Shown one piece after another: positions 37,072 through 45,693 of a stretch of 48,188 nt of DNA. Position 1 is the stretch's first letter; each line of letters opens with the position of its first letter. Under the pieces are notes generated by a model. It had not been told where the DNA came from. It saw only the letters and a list, made by a program, of their open reading frames with translations, and did not search any database. The DNA comes from an uncultured Kiritimatiellota bacterium. Lineage in GTDB: Bacteria; Verrucomicrobiota; Kiritimatiellia; RFP12; DVOR01. The DNA lies in assembly GCA_944389945.1 (NCBI GenBank), contig CALXOF010000017.1, positions 1-48,188 of the forward strand, in the 5' to 3' direction. The position numbers were made by a program, and so were the translations under genes.

Positions 37072-38322
37072 TCAACGGGCGGCCGCGGCCAAGGCCGCTC
37101 CGATGAGCGGGGCATCGTCGATTTGCAGGATATCGACCGTGAAGCCCTTGGGCCCGAGGAGTGCCGCAAGGTGCTCTTTGACGCGGTCGACGAAGGGGAT
37201 GCAGGCGGTCTTCCAGAAGGTCGAGCCATCCGCGTTGACACGGATGACGCCGGACGTCCGGCCACGTGCGTGGGCGGAGGCGAGGCCGGCGGCGGCGATG
37301 TTGATGGCCGCGAAGAGGGCGGCGCGCTCGTAGATCGGAATCAGCAACGCACGCACGGTGCGGGCCTCGCCGGGCGCGCAGAAGAGCACGTCGTCGCGGC
37401 GGCCGGCGCAGAAGTCGTCCAGCTCGATGTTGGAGAAGCAACGGGAGTGCACAGAGTCGCGCAGGCCGGGGGAGAGGAGCCCCGCATCGGCGGCGCTACG
37501 GAGGACCAGGGTGCCCAGTTCGCCCAGGTGTGCGCCCGAGATGCACCGCTCCCAAAAGCCGTGGCCCGTGCCGTTGGCTCGCTCATAGGCCTCGTCGAAG
37601 GCCGAGCGGGGAAAGTTCGAGAAGTTACCGCTCTCGCAGTTGATGGGGACAAGCACGCCCGAGGGCAGATTCGGCTGCTTAATAATGCGGTCTGAGCGCT
37701 CGGCGTAGGCGGTGTTGGTGCCCGTTCCGAGGATGAAGCCCACAACCCCGGCGTAATCCTCGGCCCCCGCGTGGGCATAGGCTGCGAGCAGGGCCGCGAC
37801 GGTGTCGTTGAGGATACGGACGCGGCAATCGGGGATGCCGTTTGCGGCGAGGGCTGCGGCGAGGTCATCGCGCACGTCGGTGCCGACGATGTCGTCGGCC
37901 TGGATGCCTTTAGTCCAATAGAGCAGACGGCCGTTCTCGTCGACGGGGTAGGAGAAGCAGTAGCCGAGGGTCTCGCCGGGGTGGATGTTGTCGGTGAGCA
38001 CGTCGCAGAGGATACGGTAGAACTCCGCATGTGTCACATGGCCGCGGGACCCCGGCATGAAGCCGCGCTGGAGATGCTCCACAGTGGGCGAGCCGGAGGA
38101 ACCGAAGCGTACGCGCGCCGAGCGGATGTTGGTGCCGCCGACGTCGAAGGCCGGGACCTCCTTGTCACGGATGGGGCCGTCTGGCAGATGAAGATCCGAG
38201 GGAATCATCGGGAGCGATCCCCCGCCGCCCAAGCCCTTCTCCATCTCTTTCAAGAAGGCGTCAAGCAACGCCTGCGCGTCGATGGCTTTGAGGTCAAGGC
38301 CGTTGTCCTGCAAGAATCCCAT
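37072..38322 (-). CDS. Hexokinase (eukaryotic-type family)
   Basis: 416 residues. Motifs of the hexokinase family are FDVGGTNIRSARVRF (phosphate 1, near residue 59), CFSYPVDENGRLLYWTKG (sugar-binding region, near 119), NDTVAALLAAYAH, LGTGTNTAYAE and INCESGNF. It phosphorylates hexoses with ATP in glycolysis. It differs from the ROK-type glucokinases common in bacteria. AGGAGG seven bases or so before 38322 fixes the start, which overlaps the end of aroKB by 29 bases. Confidence 0.9.
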   Translation of the reverse strand: MGFLQDNGLDLKAIDAQALLDAFLKEMEKGLGGGGSLPMIPSDLHLPDGPIRDKEVPAFDVGGTNIRSARVRFGSSGSPTVEHLQRGFMPGSRGHVTHAEFYRILCDVLTDNIHPGETLGYCFSYPVDENGRLLYWTKGIQADDIVGTDVRDDLAAALAANGIPDCRVRILNDTVAALLAAYAHAGAEDYAGVVGFILGTGTNTAYAERSDRIIKQPNLPSGVLVPINCESGNFSNFPRSAFDEAYERANGTGHGFWERCISGAHLGELGTLVLRSAADAGLLSPGLRDSVHSRCFSNIELDDFCAGRRDDVLFCAPGEARTVRALLIPIYERAALFAAINIAAAGLASAHARGRTSGVIRVNADGSTFWKTACIPFVDRVKEHLAALLGPKGFTVDILQIDDAPLIGAALAAAAR

Positions 38323-39877
38323 TGAGCACCTCCTCCGGCACAATGCAGCCGGTTTGCACGTCTCCAATGGCCTTGGGCAGGGCGAAGCGCACCCGGCCGT
38401 CGGCCTTCTTTTTGTCGTGAGAAAGGTATTGCCGCAGTTCCTGCGGGTCGAGTCCCGCGGGGATTTCGGTGGGCAGACCGAGGGTGGCGAGCGCACGCGC
38501 AAGGGTCTCCGCCAAGCCGGACTTGGCCAGCCCCAGGCGTTCACTGATACGCGCGGCGGCGACGGTGCCGATGGCCACGGCCTCGCCGTGCGCCACGGTG
38601 AAACGGCTTGCGGCCTCCACCGCGTGCCCCACCGTATGGCCCAAATTGAGTGCGGCGCGTCGGCCGGTCTTCTCGAAGGGGTCTTCCTGGATGGTGCGCA
38701 CCTTCACGCCCACCGAACGGATGACCAACTGCGTGAGGAAGTCAATGTCTCCACGCTTGGCCGCGAAGTCCCCGAGCATGTCCAGGAGTCCCGGGTCGCC
38801 AATGACGGCGTGTTTAAGCGTCTCGGCTAGTCCGCACCGCAATTCGCGCTCGGGGAGCGTGGCGAGAGTTTCGGTGTCGGAGAGGACGGCGCAGGGCGGA
38901 TGGAAGGCGCCAATCAGATTCTTGCCCGCGGGCAGGTCGGCTCCCGTCTTACCGCCGACGCCCGCGTCGACCATCGCCAGGAGGGTCGTGGGCAGATTGA
39001 GCCAGCGGATACCGCGGAGCCAGGCCGAGGCCGCGAAGCCGGTGAGGTCGCCCACCACGCCGCCGCCCAGAGCGATGACCAATGCGCCGCGTTCCATTCC
39101 GGCCGCGAGCATTGCACCCCAGATGCGCTCCACGGTGGCGAGGGTCTTATGCTCCTCCCCGGCGGGAATCTCGAAGGTCGGGATCTCACGGCCCAAGGCC
39201 GCAAAGACCTTTTCCTTATATAAAGGCATCGTGTTGGAGTCGCCCACCAGGAGGAGTTGTTTCGGCACGGGCTCCAACTTCGCAATCGTACGCGGCAACT
39301 CCGCGAAGGCATTCGGCGCGACCGTCACCGTGTAGGGCGCGGCCATCCCCGCCACGCGGTAGCGTCCGAACGCCGTGAGCACACGCGGCCAGACCTCTTG
39401 CGGGCTGGGGTCGCCGGTCAGGTTCACGCGCAGGGGGAAGGAGGCGTAGTGCTCCCGCCGCTCCTCCAACGTCTTGCGCAGGGCGGCGGCGTCCTTCGAG
39501 AAGGGGCGGCTTCCGGCCTTGCGCTCTACGCGCTTGGCGAGTACCTCCGGCGGCGTGACGATGCAGACGATGGGACCGCAGGCCTCGGTCATCGCGCGGT
39601 TTTGCGGCCGCAACAGCGTACCGCCGCCCAAGGCGACGACCGCGTCGGGGCGTTCGTTGCAGAGGGCCCGGAGTGTCTCGGTCTCGGCGTCCCGGAAGGC
39701 TTCACCCCCGGCCTTCGCCACGTATTCCGGAATGGTCATCCCCACGCGTTGCTCCACCAGCGTGTCCAAATCGATGGCCGTCTTGCCGAGCGCCACGGCC
39801 AGATTACGTGCGCAGGTAGACTTGCCCGTCGCGGGCGGGCCGTAAAGGAAGAGGGTGGGGGATGCCAACGGAATCAT
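38294..39877 (-). CDS. aroKB: Shikimate kinase / 3-dehydroquinate synthase fusion
   Basis: 527 residues joining two shikimate-pathway enzymes. Residues 1-170 are AroK, with the P-loop GPPATGKS (13-20) and ALGGGT near 83-88. Residues about 175-527 are AroB, with GDSNTMPLY, GGGVVGDLTGFAAS, the metal-site Glu in LAETLKHAV, and His in NLGHTVGHA and FTVAHGEAVA. It makes 3-dehydroquinate from DAHP and, two steps later, shikimate 3-phosphate. It overlaps recN by 4 bases. It is a true AroB rather than EboD, although other ebo genes are in the window. Confidence 0.95.
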   Translation of the reverse strand: MIPLASPTLFLYGPPATGKSTCARNLAVALGKTAIDLDTLVEQRVGMTIPEYVAKAGGEAFRDAETETLRALCNERPDAVVALGGGTLLRPQNRAMTEACGPIVCIVTPPEVLAKRVERKAGSRPFSKDAAALRKTLEERREHYASFPLRVNLTGDPSPQEVWPRVLTAFGRYRVAGMAAPYTVTVAPNAFAELPRTIAKLEPVPKQLLLVGDSNTMPLYKEKVFAALGREIPTFEIPAGEEHKTLATVERIWGAMLAAGMERGALVIALGGGVVGDLTGFAASAWLRGIRWLNLPTTLLAMVDAGVGGKTGADLPAGKNLIGAFHPPCAVLSDTETLATLPERELRCGLAETLKHAVIGDPGLLDMLGDFAAKRGDIDFLTQLVIRSVGVKVRTIQEDPFEKTGRRAALNLGHTVGHAVEAASRFTVAHGEAVAIGTVAAARISERLGLAKSGLAETLARALATLGLPTEIPAGLDPQELRQYLSHDKKKADGRVRFALPKAIGDVQTGCIVPEEVLNGILAGQRP

Positions 39878-41553
39878 AGAGCGAGTTCCTCCTGTTCAGG
39901 GCGGGTCTCGGCGAGCAGGGCCTGGGCATGACGCGCCGCGGCCTCGCCGCCGCCAAGCATACGCGCGAGCTCCTCGGTGCGGGCCTCCGGCGCGAGACGT
40001 TCGATGCGGGTGACGGTACGTCCGCCCTCCACCGACTTGCTCACGCGGAAGTGGGTCTGCCCATAGACCGCCGCCTGCGGCTGGTGGGTGATGCACAACA
40101 CCTGCGTATCTTCGGCCAGACGGCGCAACTTTTGGCCCACGCGGCGACCCGTCTCACCGCCCACGTTCGCATCGATTTCATCAAAGACCAAGGTCGGCGT
40201 GCCGTCATGCCGCGCGAGAATCACCTTTACCGCCAGCATCACGCGGGCGATTTCGCCCGAGGACGCGATGTCCGCGAGTGGCCGGGGCGCTTCGCCGGGG
40301 TTCGGCTCGAACGAAAAGACGGTCTTGTCCATTCCCGTTGGCCCCGGCGCGCAGGGTTCCAAGGCGATGGGGAAAGAGGCTTGGGCGAAGCCCAGGTCGC
40401 GCAGTTCCGCCGTAATGGCCGCGGCAAGCTTGGGGGCGGCCGCGGCGCGCTTGGCCCGCAGGATCTCTCCGGCTTGACGCAACGCGCGCTCGGCCTCGAC
40501 CACTTGATTGCGCAAAAGCTGCAAGTCGCCTTCTGCGGCGTTGATGGCGTCCAATCGTTCCTTGTCCGCCTCCCAATGGGCCAACACGTCTTCCAGGGTC
40601 GGACCGTATTTGCGCTTCAGGCGTTGAATCTGCCCCAAACGCGCCTCCAGACGCTCCAGCCCTTCCGGGTCGGCTTCAATCTGCGACAGTCGCATGGCGA
40701 TGGACTTCGAGAGCTCCTGCAACGCCACCTGCGCCGACGTCAGCTCCTCGCCCCAATCTTCCGCCTCCGGCAGAAGCCCGGCAAGGGACCGCAACGCGCG
40801 GTGCACCTCCATCAGCTGTTCCGTGAGTGCGCCTTCGCCGTCGGAGAGACGGTCTGTGAGGGCGTTACCAATAGAAAGGATTTCTTCCGCGTTCGCGGCG
40901 GCCTTGTGGCGTTCCGTCAGCGGGTCACCGTCGTCCTCGGTGGGGTTCACCTGGCGGAGTTCCTCGAGTTCCTCGACCAAGCGGTCAATTTCGGCTTTTC
41001 GTTCCCCCGGCTCACCTTCGGCCTCCTGCAAGCGCGCCTTGAGGGCCAACAGGGCCTCCCAACGGCGTTGATAGGCCTCCAACTCTCGGTCCGCCCCGGC
41101 ATAGGCCGTGAGCAGACGCAGTTGGAAACCCGCATCGAGGAGCGACAGATTGTCCGTCGGCCCATGGATGTCCGTGAGCAACGGCGCCAACTTGCGCAGG
41201 AGCGCGGCGGTCGCGGGAGCATCGTTCACGCGGATGCGGCCATTGCCATTTGCCAGAATGGCGCGCTTGAGGATGAGCGTCCCCTCCTCGCACGGCGGTA
41301 CGTCCGCTTCGCGCAGAATGGCGTCCACCGCACGCGTATCGGCCAGTTCATAGACCGCACTCACCGCGGCCTCCTCGGCCCCTGTACGGATGGCCGAACG
41401 GTCGGCCCGCTCGCCCAAAATCAGATGCAAGGCCCCCATGAGCACGGATTTACCCGCGCCGGTCTCACCGGTGATGACGTTTAACCCCGGGCCGAACAGC
41501 GCTTCCGCCGCCTCGACCACTGCCAGATTCTTCACTGCCAGCCGCACCAACAT
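39874..41553 (-). CDS. recN: DNA repair protein RecN
   Basis: SMC-like ATPase of double-strand-break repair, 559 residues, normal length. It has the Walker A motif GETGAGKS near residue 32-39, a central coiled coil (about 150-370), and the Walker B region LVFDEIDANVGG near 460-471. A CITHQPQAA segment follows. The start MLVRLAVKNLAVV matches the family. It is first in the operon recN, aroKB, hexokinase, nuclease, ahbAB, tlpA. Confidence 0.96.
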   Translation of the reverse strand: MLVRLAVKNLAVVEAAEALFGPGLNVITGETGAGKSVLMGALHLILGERADRSAIRTGAEEAAVSAVYELADTRAVDAILREADVPPCEEGTLILKRAILANGNGRIRVNDAPATAALLRKLAPLLTDIHGPTDNLSLLDAGFQLRLLTAYAGADRELEAYQRRWEALLALKARLQEAEGEPGERKAEIDRLVEELEELRQVNPTEDDGDPLTERHKAAANAEEILSIGNALTDRLSDGEGALTEQLMEVHRALRSLAGLLPEAEDWGEELTSAQVALQELSKSIAMRLSQIEADPEGLERLEARLGQIQRLKRKYGPTLEDVLAHWEADKERLDAINAAEGDLQLLRNQVVEAERALRQAGEILRAKRAAAAPKLAAAITAELRDLGFAQASFPIALEPCAPGPTGMDKTVFSFEPNPGEAPRPLADIASSGEIARVMLAVKVILARHDGTPTLVFDEIDANVGGETGRRVGQKLRRLAEDTQVLCITHQPQAAVYGQTHFRVSKSVEGGRTVTRIERLAPEARTEELARMLGGGEAAARHAQALLAETRPEQEELAL

Positions 41554-41563
41554 AATGCCCCTT

Positions 41564-41572
41564 AGGATACCA
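41564..41572 (-). promoter_or_regulatory. Extended -10 box of the recN operon
   Basis: The minus strand reads TTTTTTGGTATCCTAAGG, with the extended -10 TGGTATCCT at 41572-41564. The predicted start site is about 4 bases from the ATG at 41553, with AAGGGG in between. It resembles the box in front of the TPR lipoprotein gene (TTTTTTGGTATACT). Confidence 0.5.
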
Positions 41573-41602
41573 AAAAACGCCCCATCCCGCACTTGCCCGT
41601 AA

Positions 41603-41667
41603 TAGTGTCCTGGAAAAATCGAAACCGTAAGACACAACTGTGGGGGCGAAACGGAGGTCGGCGGTCG
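41603..41667. repeat. Shared AGTGTCC block beside array copy 4
   Basis: TAGTGTCCTGGAAAAA at 41603-41618 and the later AACTGTGGG align with 31957-32000. The following GCGAAACGGAGGTCGGCGG resembles the 12592-12611 repeat. Confidence 0.6.
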
Positions 41668-41706
41668 CCTATAGTCTATAGTATGTGGTATGGGGCGATG
41701 TCCTAC

Positions 41707-41830
41707 CCATAAAGGGCGGTTTCTGGACCCCTAAGGGTTTCGGGTCGAGACCCTATAGTGGTCCGAGGTCAATCCCTATAGTGGTCGGGGTCGGACCCCT
41801 ATAGTGGTCCAGAAAGGACCCTTATGGGAT
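41707..41830. repeat. 23-bp-period palindromic repeat array, copy 4
   Basis: CTATAGTGGTC heads at 41753, 41776 and 41799, exactly 23 bp apart. Degenerate heads continue the register at about 41707 (CCATAAAGGG), 41730 (CCTAAGGGTTT) and 41821 (CTTATGGGA). It lies between the recN promoter and the end of the rsm22-like gene. Confidence 0.9.
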
Positions 41831-41902
41831 GTGCTACAGAGGGTTGACGAGGGGCTTCGCGCGCACTGGCGTCTACGTGGGAAACGGCCCTGGCAGTGCA
41901 GT

Positions 41903-43051
41903 TTAGACGGAGAAGGAGAAGTCTTCGAGGTCGTCGAGGGCGGGGGGCGGGTCGTCGGGGAAACGGAGGTCGGCGGCGCGCTGAATGGCGCCGAGATCGA
42001 CTTGGCGGCGAGCATCGAGCGGACCGTCGAGCCAGGCACAGTCGCCGCGCTGGCGTTGGAGGAGGGCGTGGCGGCGCTCGGCGGGGAGGGCGGCGGCGGG
42101 GAGTTCTAGGCGGCGGACGGCGCCGTCGCCCATGCAGACGCGGCAGGCAAGGACGCCTTTGGCTTTGTCGACGGGGCCGATGAGGCGGAGGAAGTCTGGG
42201 TCACCGAAGCCTTCGGTCTGGGGACCGCCGGGGCGGCCGAAGGCGAGGAGGGCATATTTCACGTCGCTCACGGTGCGGCGGAGGCGACGGCAGAGAAGAA
42301 CGAGGGGGCGGCCGGGTCGGAAGCGGCGGACATCGTGGCAGACACCGTCTTGCACGGGGTTGAGAGGGCAGGGGCCGCGGTGGGGACAGGGGGCGTAAAG
42401 CGGGAGTTCGGGGAGGAGTCCGCGGAGGGCATGGAGGCGCGGGACGCTGGCACGGTCGGCGGGTTCGAGGAGGAGGATAAAGGCGGGGGCGTCGGTGGCG
42501 AGTGCGTCGGCCCAGCGGCGGAGGGCGGCCGCGGCGGCTTGGGGGTCGGGCCAACATTCGTTGACGGCGAAGGAGGCGATGATGATGTCGTAGGGGCCTT
42601 CGGGGGTGTAGCGGCGGAGGTCGGCGCGGACGGTTTTGGCCTCGGGGAGGAGTTCTTTGACGGCGGCGAGGGCGGCCTCGGACCAGTCGACGCAGGTGGG
42701 GTTGATGGGGCCGAGGAGGTCCTTGGCGGCGAGGGAGGCGGAGGCGAGTCCGCATCCGAGGTCGAGCACGCGGAGGGGGCGCTTGGGGAAATCGGGGAGG
42801 CGGGCGAGGATGCCGGCGAGCGCGGCGGAGACGCGGGCGTGGGTCTGCGGCGCGAAGGCGAGGGCGTAGGCGGTGAGGGCGTCCGGGGTGTCGAGGTAGG
42901 GGACGAAGGCCTCGGGGCGCTCGGCGGTGAAGGCGGCGGAGAGCGTGGCGACCTGCGGCTCCAGGCGGCGGAGGTCGCGCAGGGGACAACGGGCGAGGCC
43001 CCAGGCTTCGAGCGCGGCGATGCCGGGGGGCGTGGGCTCAGAGGGTGTCAT
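41903..43051 (-). CDS. Rsm22-like class I SAM methyltransferase
   Basis: 382 residues of the Rsm22 family (small-ribosomal-subunit-associated methyltransferase). The SAM motif LDLGCGLASAS lies near residues 91-101, with CVDWSEAAL after it. The cysteine-rich APCPHRGPCPLNPVQDGVCHD region near 218-238 supplies probable metal ligands, a family hallmark. The C-terminal 140 residues are beta-rich. The start at 43051 overlaps dnaG by 14 bases. Mitochondrial relatives are needed for ribosome assembly; the bacterial substrate is unknown. Confidence 0.85.
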   Translation of the reverse strand: MTPSEPTPPGIAALEAWGLARCPLRDLRRLEPQVATLSAAFTAERPEAFVPYLDTPDALTAYALAFAPQTHARVSAALAGILARLPDFPKRPLRVLDLGCGLASASLAAKDLLGPINPTCVDWSEAALAAVKELLPEAKTVRADLRRYTPEGPYDIIIASFAVNECWPDPQAAAAALRRWADALATDAPAFILLLEPADRASVPRLHALRGLLPELPLYAPCPHRGPCPLNPVQDGVCHDVRRFRPGRPLVLLCRRLRRTVSDVKYALLAFGRPGGPQTEGFGDPDFLRLIGPVDKAKGVLACRVCMGDGAVRRLELPAAALPAERRHALLQRQRGDCAWLDGPLDARRQVDLGAIQRAADLRFPDDPPPALDDLEDFSFSV

Positions 43052-45173
43052 AGATGTCTTCTTCCTCGTCGGGCGGGTCCCAGGCGGGGGGGAGGTTGGG
43101 GTCGGGGATGGGTGGCGGCGGTGTCGCATCGTAGTCGGCGGTGTCGCCATCGGAGGGGAGGTAGTCCTCTTGAAGGGCTCCTTCCCCGTGTTTGGACTGC
43201 TCGGAAGGCGGCGGAGGGGCCGGTTTGGGCGCGGCGAGGACGGGGTTGAGGGCGTCGAGATAGGGCTCGGCGGCTTGCCAAGAGAGGGATTGGAGGCGCT
43301 TGCGGGACTGGGTGAGGGTGAAGGCCTCGATGGAGTCCGGGTCGAGCATCTTGGCGCGGCGCTCGTATTCGCGGAGCCAGTAGGCGCGGACGAGGTCTTG
43401 GGCGTAAGTGAGGGGGGTGATGTCCTCGCCGGCGGCGACGATACGGTCCGGCGCGGCGAAGATGCGGGCGAGGTAGTCCTTGAAGGCGGGGTCGTCGTCC
43501 GGCGGGGAAAGGGTTCTGGCACCGTTGAGGGAGGCCGCGACGGCGAGGTCGTAGACTTTGGAGGCGAAAGGGTTGTGGACGAAGGCGGGCGGCAGATGAC
43601 GGATAAGGCACCCCATCACGTCGGGCTCGTGGAAGTGGTGGGCGAGGAGCTCGCAGAGGGCGCCGGCCAGGTTGCGGGAGGCCTCGAGGTCGGCGAGGGC
43701 GGGTGCGGGCTCCGGCTCGGCGCTGTCCTCTGGATAGACATCCAAGGGGGCCACGTCGGCATCATCCCACCCATCATCGAAGGGTGGGGGTTGTTCGATG
43801 GCGACGGTGGGTTGGGCCTCCTGGCGGGCACGGAAGGCTTCGCGGCGGCGTTCGGCCTCGGCGGCATCGGCGCGCAGGCTCTCAAGGTCTTGGGTGAGGG
43901 TCTCGACGGGGAGGTGGAGGGCGTTGGCGGCGTCTTGCAGGAAGCGGGCGGTGAGGACGGGCTCCGGGCAGTCAAGGACGGTGGCGACGGCGGCCTTGGC
44001 GATGCGCATGACGGCATCCATCGCATCGGGCGCGGACTCTTGCTGACGGAGGCGGCGGACCAGGAAGGGCGCGGGGTCCTCGGCGCTGTCGAGGCAGGCG
44101 CGGAAGGCCTCGGCACCCTGCTTGCGAAGGAGGGAGTCGGGGTCGTCCTCCGGGGGAAGGGAGACGATGCGCACGGGCATGCCAGCGGCGAGGAAGAGGC
44201 CCATGGTGCGAATGGCGGCCTTGACGCCGGCCTTGTCGCCGTCGAAGACGAGGTCGGCGGAGTCCGCGCAACGCCGCAGGAGTGCGACATGCTCGGCGGT
44301 AAAGGCGGTGCCCTGCGAGGCGACGGCGGTGGGGAAGCCGCAGACGTGGCAGCGGATGACATCTATCTGGCCTTCGCAGACGATGGCGCGGCGGGGGACG
44401 GCCTTGGCGATGTTGGGGCGGGCCAGATGGAAGGCATAGAGCGTGTCGGCCTTCTTGAAGATTTCAGTCTCCGGGCTGTTGACGTATTTGCCGGTGTGCT
44501 TGGATTCGCGCAAGAGACGGCAGGAGAAGGCGATGACACGGCCCTGCGGGTCGCAGATGGGGAAGGTGAGGCGGCCGTGGAAACGGTCGTAATAGGAGTC
44601 TCCGGGCGTGCGCGGGGCTGCTAGCACGCCGGCGGCGACCAGCTCATCGGGCGTGAAGTCGTGGCGCTTGGCCCATTCGAGGAGTGCGCCGCGGATGTTT
44701 GGCGCGTAGCCGATGCCGAAACGTTCGGCGGGCTCGCCCCAGAGGTCGCGCCCTTTCAGATAGTCGCGGGCCTCCTGCGCCTCGGCGGTCTGCTCCAGGC
44801 AACGGCGATAGAAGGCGGCGAGTTCTTGATTGATTTGGTAGAGGCGGGCGCGGGCCTTGGCTTGTGGGTCGAAGCGCTCTTCGATTTTCACGCCGGCGCG
44901 CTCGGCCAGCTTGCGTACGGCCTCCACGAAGGTGATGCCCTCCATCTTCTGGACGAAGGTGATGGCATCGCCGCTTTCGCCGCACCCGAAGCATTTGTAG
45001 AAGCCACGGTCGACGTTAATAATGAAGGAGGGGGTCTTTTCCTTATGGAAGGGACAACAAGCCTTGACGGACGACCCGGCGCGCCGCAGGTCGACGCCAT
45101 ATTCGGAGATGAGGTCCGCTAGGTCGATGCGTGCCTTGATTTCGGCGAGGGCGTTGGCATCAATGCCCGCCAT
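43038..45173 (-). CDS. dnaG: DNA primase DnaG
   Basis: Replication primase of 711 residues, longer than the usual 580-660. The zinc-binding domain uses Cys40, His43, Cys61 and Cys64 (CPFH...CFGC). The TOPRIM catalytic residues are Glu267 (CEGQIDVI) and Asp311/Asp313 (VFDGDKAG). Residues about 430-500 form a low-complexity acidic/Pro linker, and about 510-640 the helicase-interaction domain. The last 60 residues are a Pro/Asp/Glu-rich tail. It overlaps cvpA by 14 bases. Confidence 0.96.
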   Translation of the reverse strand: MAGIDANALAEIKARIDLADLISEYGVDLRRAGSSVKACCPFHKEKTPSFIINVDRGFYKCFGCGESGDAITFVQKMEGITFVEAVRKLAERAGVKIEERFDPQAKARARLYQINQELAAFYRRCLEQTAEAQEARDYLKGRDLWGEPAERFGIGYAPNIRGALLEWAKRHDFTPDELVAAGVLAAPRTPGDSYYDRFHGRLTFPICDPQGRVIAFSCRLLRESKHTGKYVNSPETEIFKKADTLYAFHLARPNIAKAVPRRAIVCEGQIDVIRCHVCGFPTAVASQGTAFTAEHVALLRRCADSADLVFDGDKAGVKAAIRTMGLFLAAGMPVRIVSLPPEDDPDSLLRKQGAEAFRACLDSAEDPAPFLVRRLRQQESAPDAMDAVMRIAKAAVATVLDCPEPVLTARFLQDAANALHLPVETLTQDLESLRADAAEAERRREAFRARQEAQPTVAIEQPPPFDDGWDDADVAPLDVYPEDSAEPEPAPALADLEASRNLAGALCELLAHHFHEPDVMGCLIRHLPPAFVHNPFASKVYDLAVAASLNGARTLSPPDDDPAFKDYLARIFAAPDRIVAAGEDITPLTYAQDLVRAYWLREYERRAKMLDPDSIEAFTLTQSRKRLQSLSWQAAEPYLDALNPVLAAPKPAPPPPSEQSKHGEGALQEDYLPSDGDTADYDATPPPPIPDPNLPPAWDPPDEEEDIYDTL

Positions 45174-45693
45174 CCGAGGACTCCTTGGTAGTCACCGTCA
45201 CCTCCGGGTTTACCTTTACCGAGACCTGGAATCGGTCCACCCAGAAATCAGAGGTTGAGGCGACGATGGGGTTACCCCCGGCACTGGCATTTTGGAAACG
45301 CTCGGCGCGGTCCCTTACCATCCAAACAACACTTGCCGTTGTGCTGATGAGGAAGAAACCTTTGGCCGCACCGACCAGACCGCCTAGAATCGCGTCGAAG
45401 GGTTGCGGGAGAATGAAGGAGAAGAGCCCCCGCGCCAGGTAGGCAATCGCGACGAAAATCGCCACGCCCACCACAACGACGGAAAGCGCGCAGTAGTAGG
45501 CCGCCGAATTTCCTGCGGAGTCGGCCAGCATCAACATGGCGCCATGATAAATAGGCTCATAGCCAAAGGCAATCACGCCCACGGCAGCTACTAACCCGAG
45601 CAGGGAGGCGATTTCACCGGAGAACCCGAGGACAATTCCCCGCAACAAAAAGAAACAGAAGGCAATCCCGATGACGCACATCCAGAGGTCCAT
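45160..45693 (-). CDS. cvpA: CvpA family membrane protein
   Basis: 177 residues with four membrane helices (near 5-20, 27-45, 64-88 and 99-122), and a GIVLGFSGEIASLLGLVAAV opening typical of CvpA/colicin V production proteins. Family members act in envelope homeostasis; the exact role is unclear. Its start overlaps the ahbC stop by one base (TGATG), and its end overlaps dnaG. Confidence 0.8.
   Translation of the reverse strand: MDLWMCVIGIAFCFFLLRGIVLGFSGEIASLLGLVAAVGVIAFGYEPIYHGAMLMLADSAGNSAAYYCALSVVVVGVAIFVAIAYLARGLFSFILPQPFDAILGGLVGAAKGFFLISTTASVVWMVRDRAERFQNASAGGNPIVASTSDFWVDRFQVSVKVNPEVTVTTKESSDGGH

Noticed and set aside
38294..39877. EboD (AroB-like member of the ebo cluster)
   Set aside because: It is fused to a complete shikimate kinase and keeps AroB motifs, so it is the pathway enzyme.
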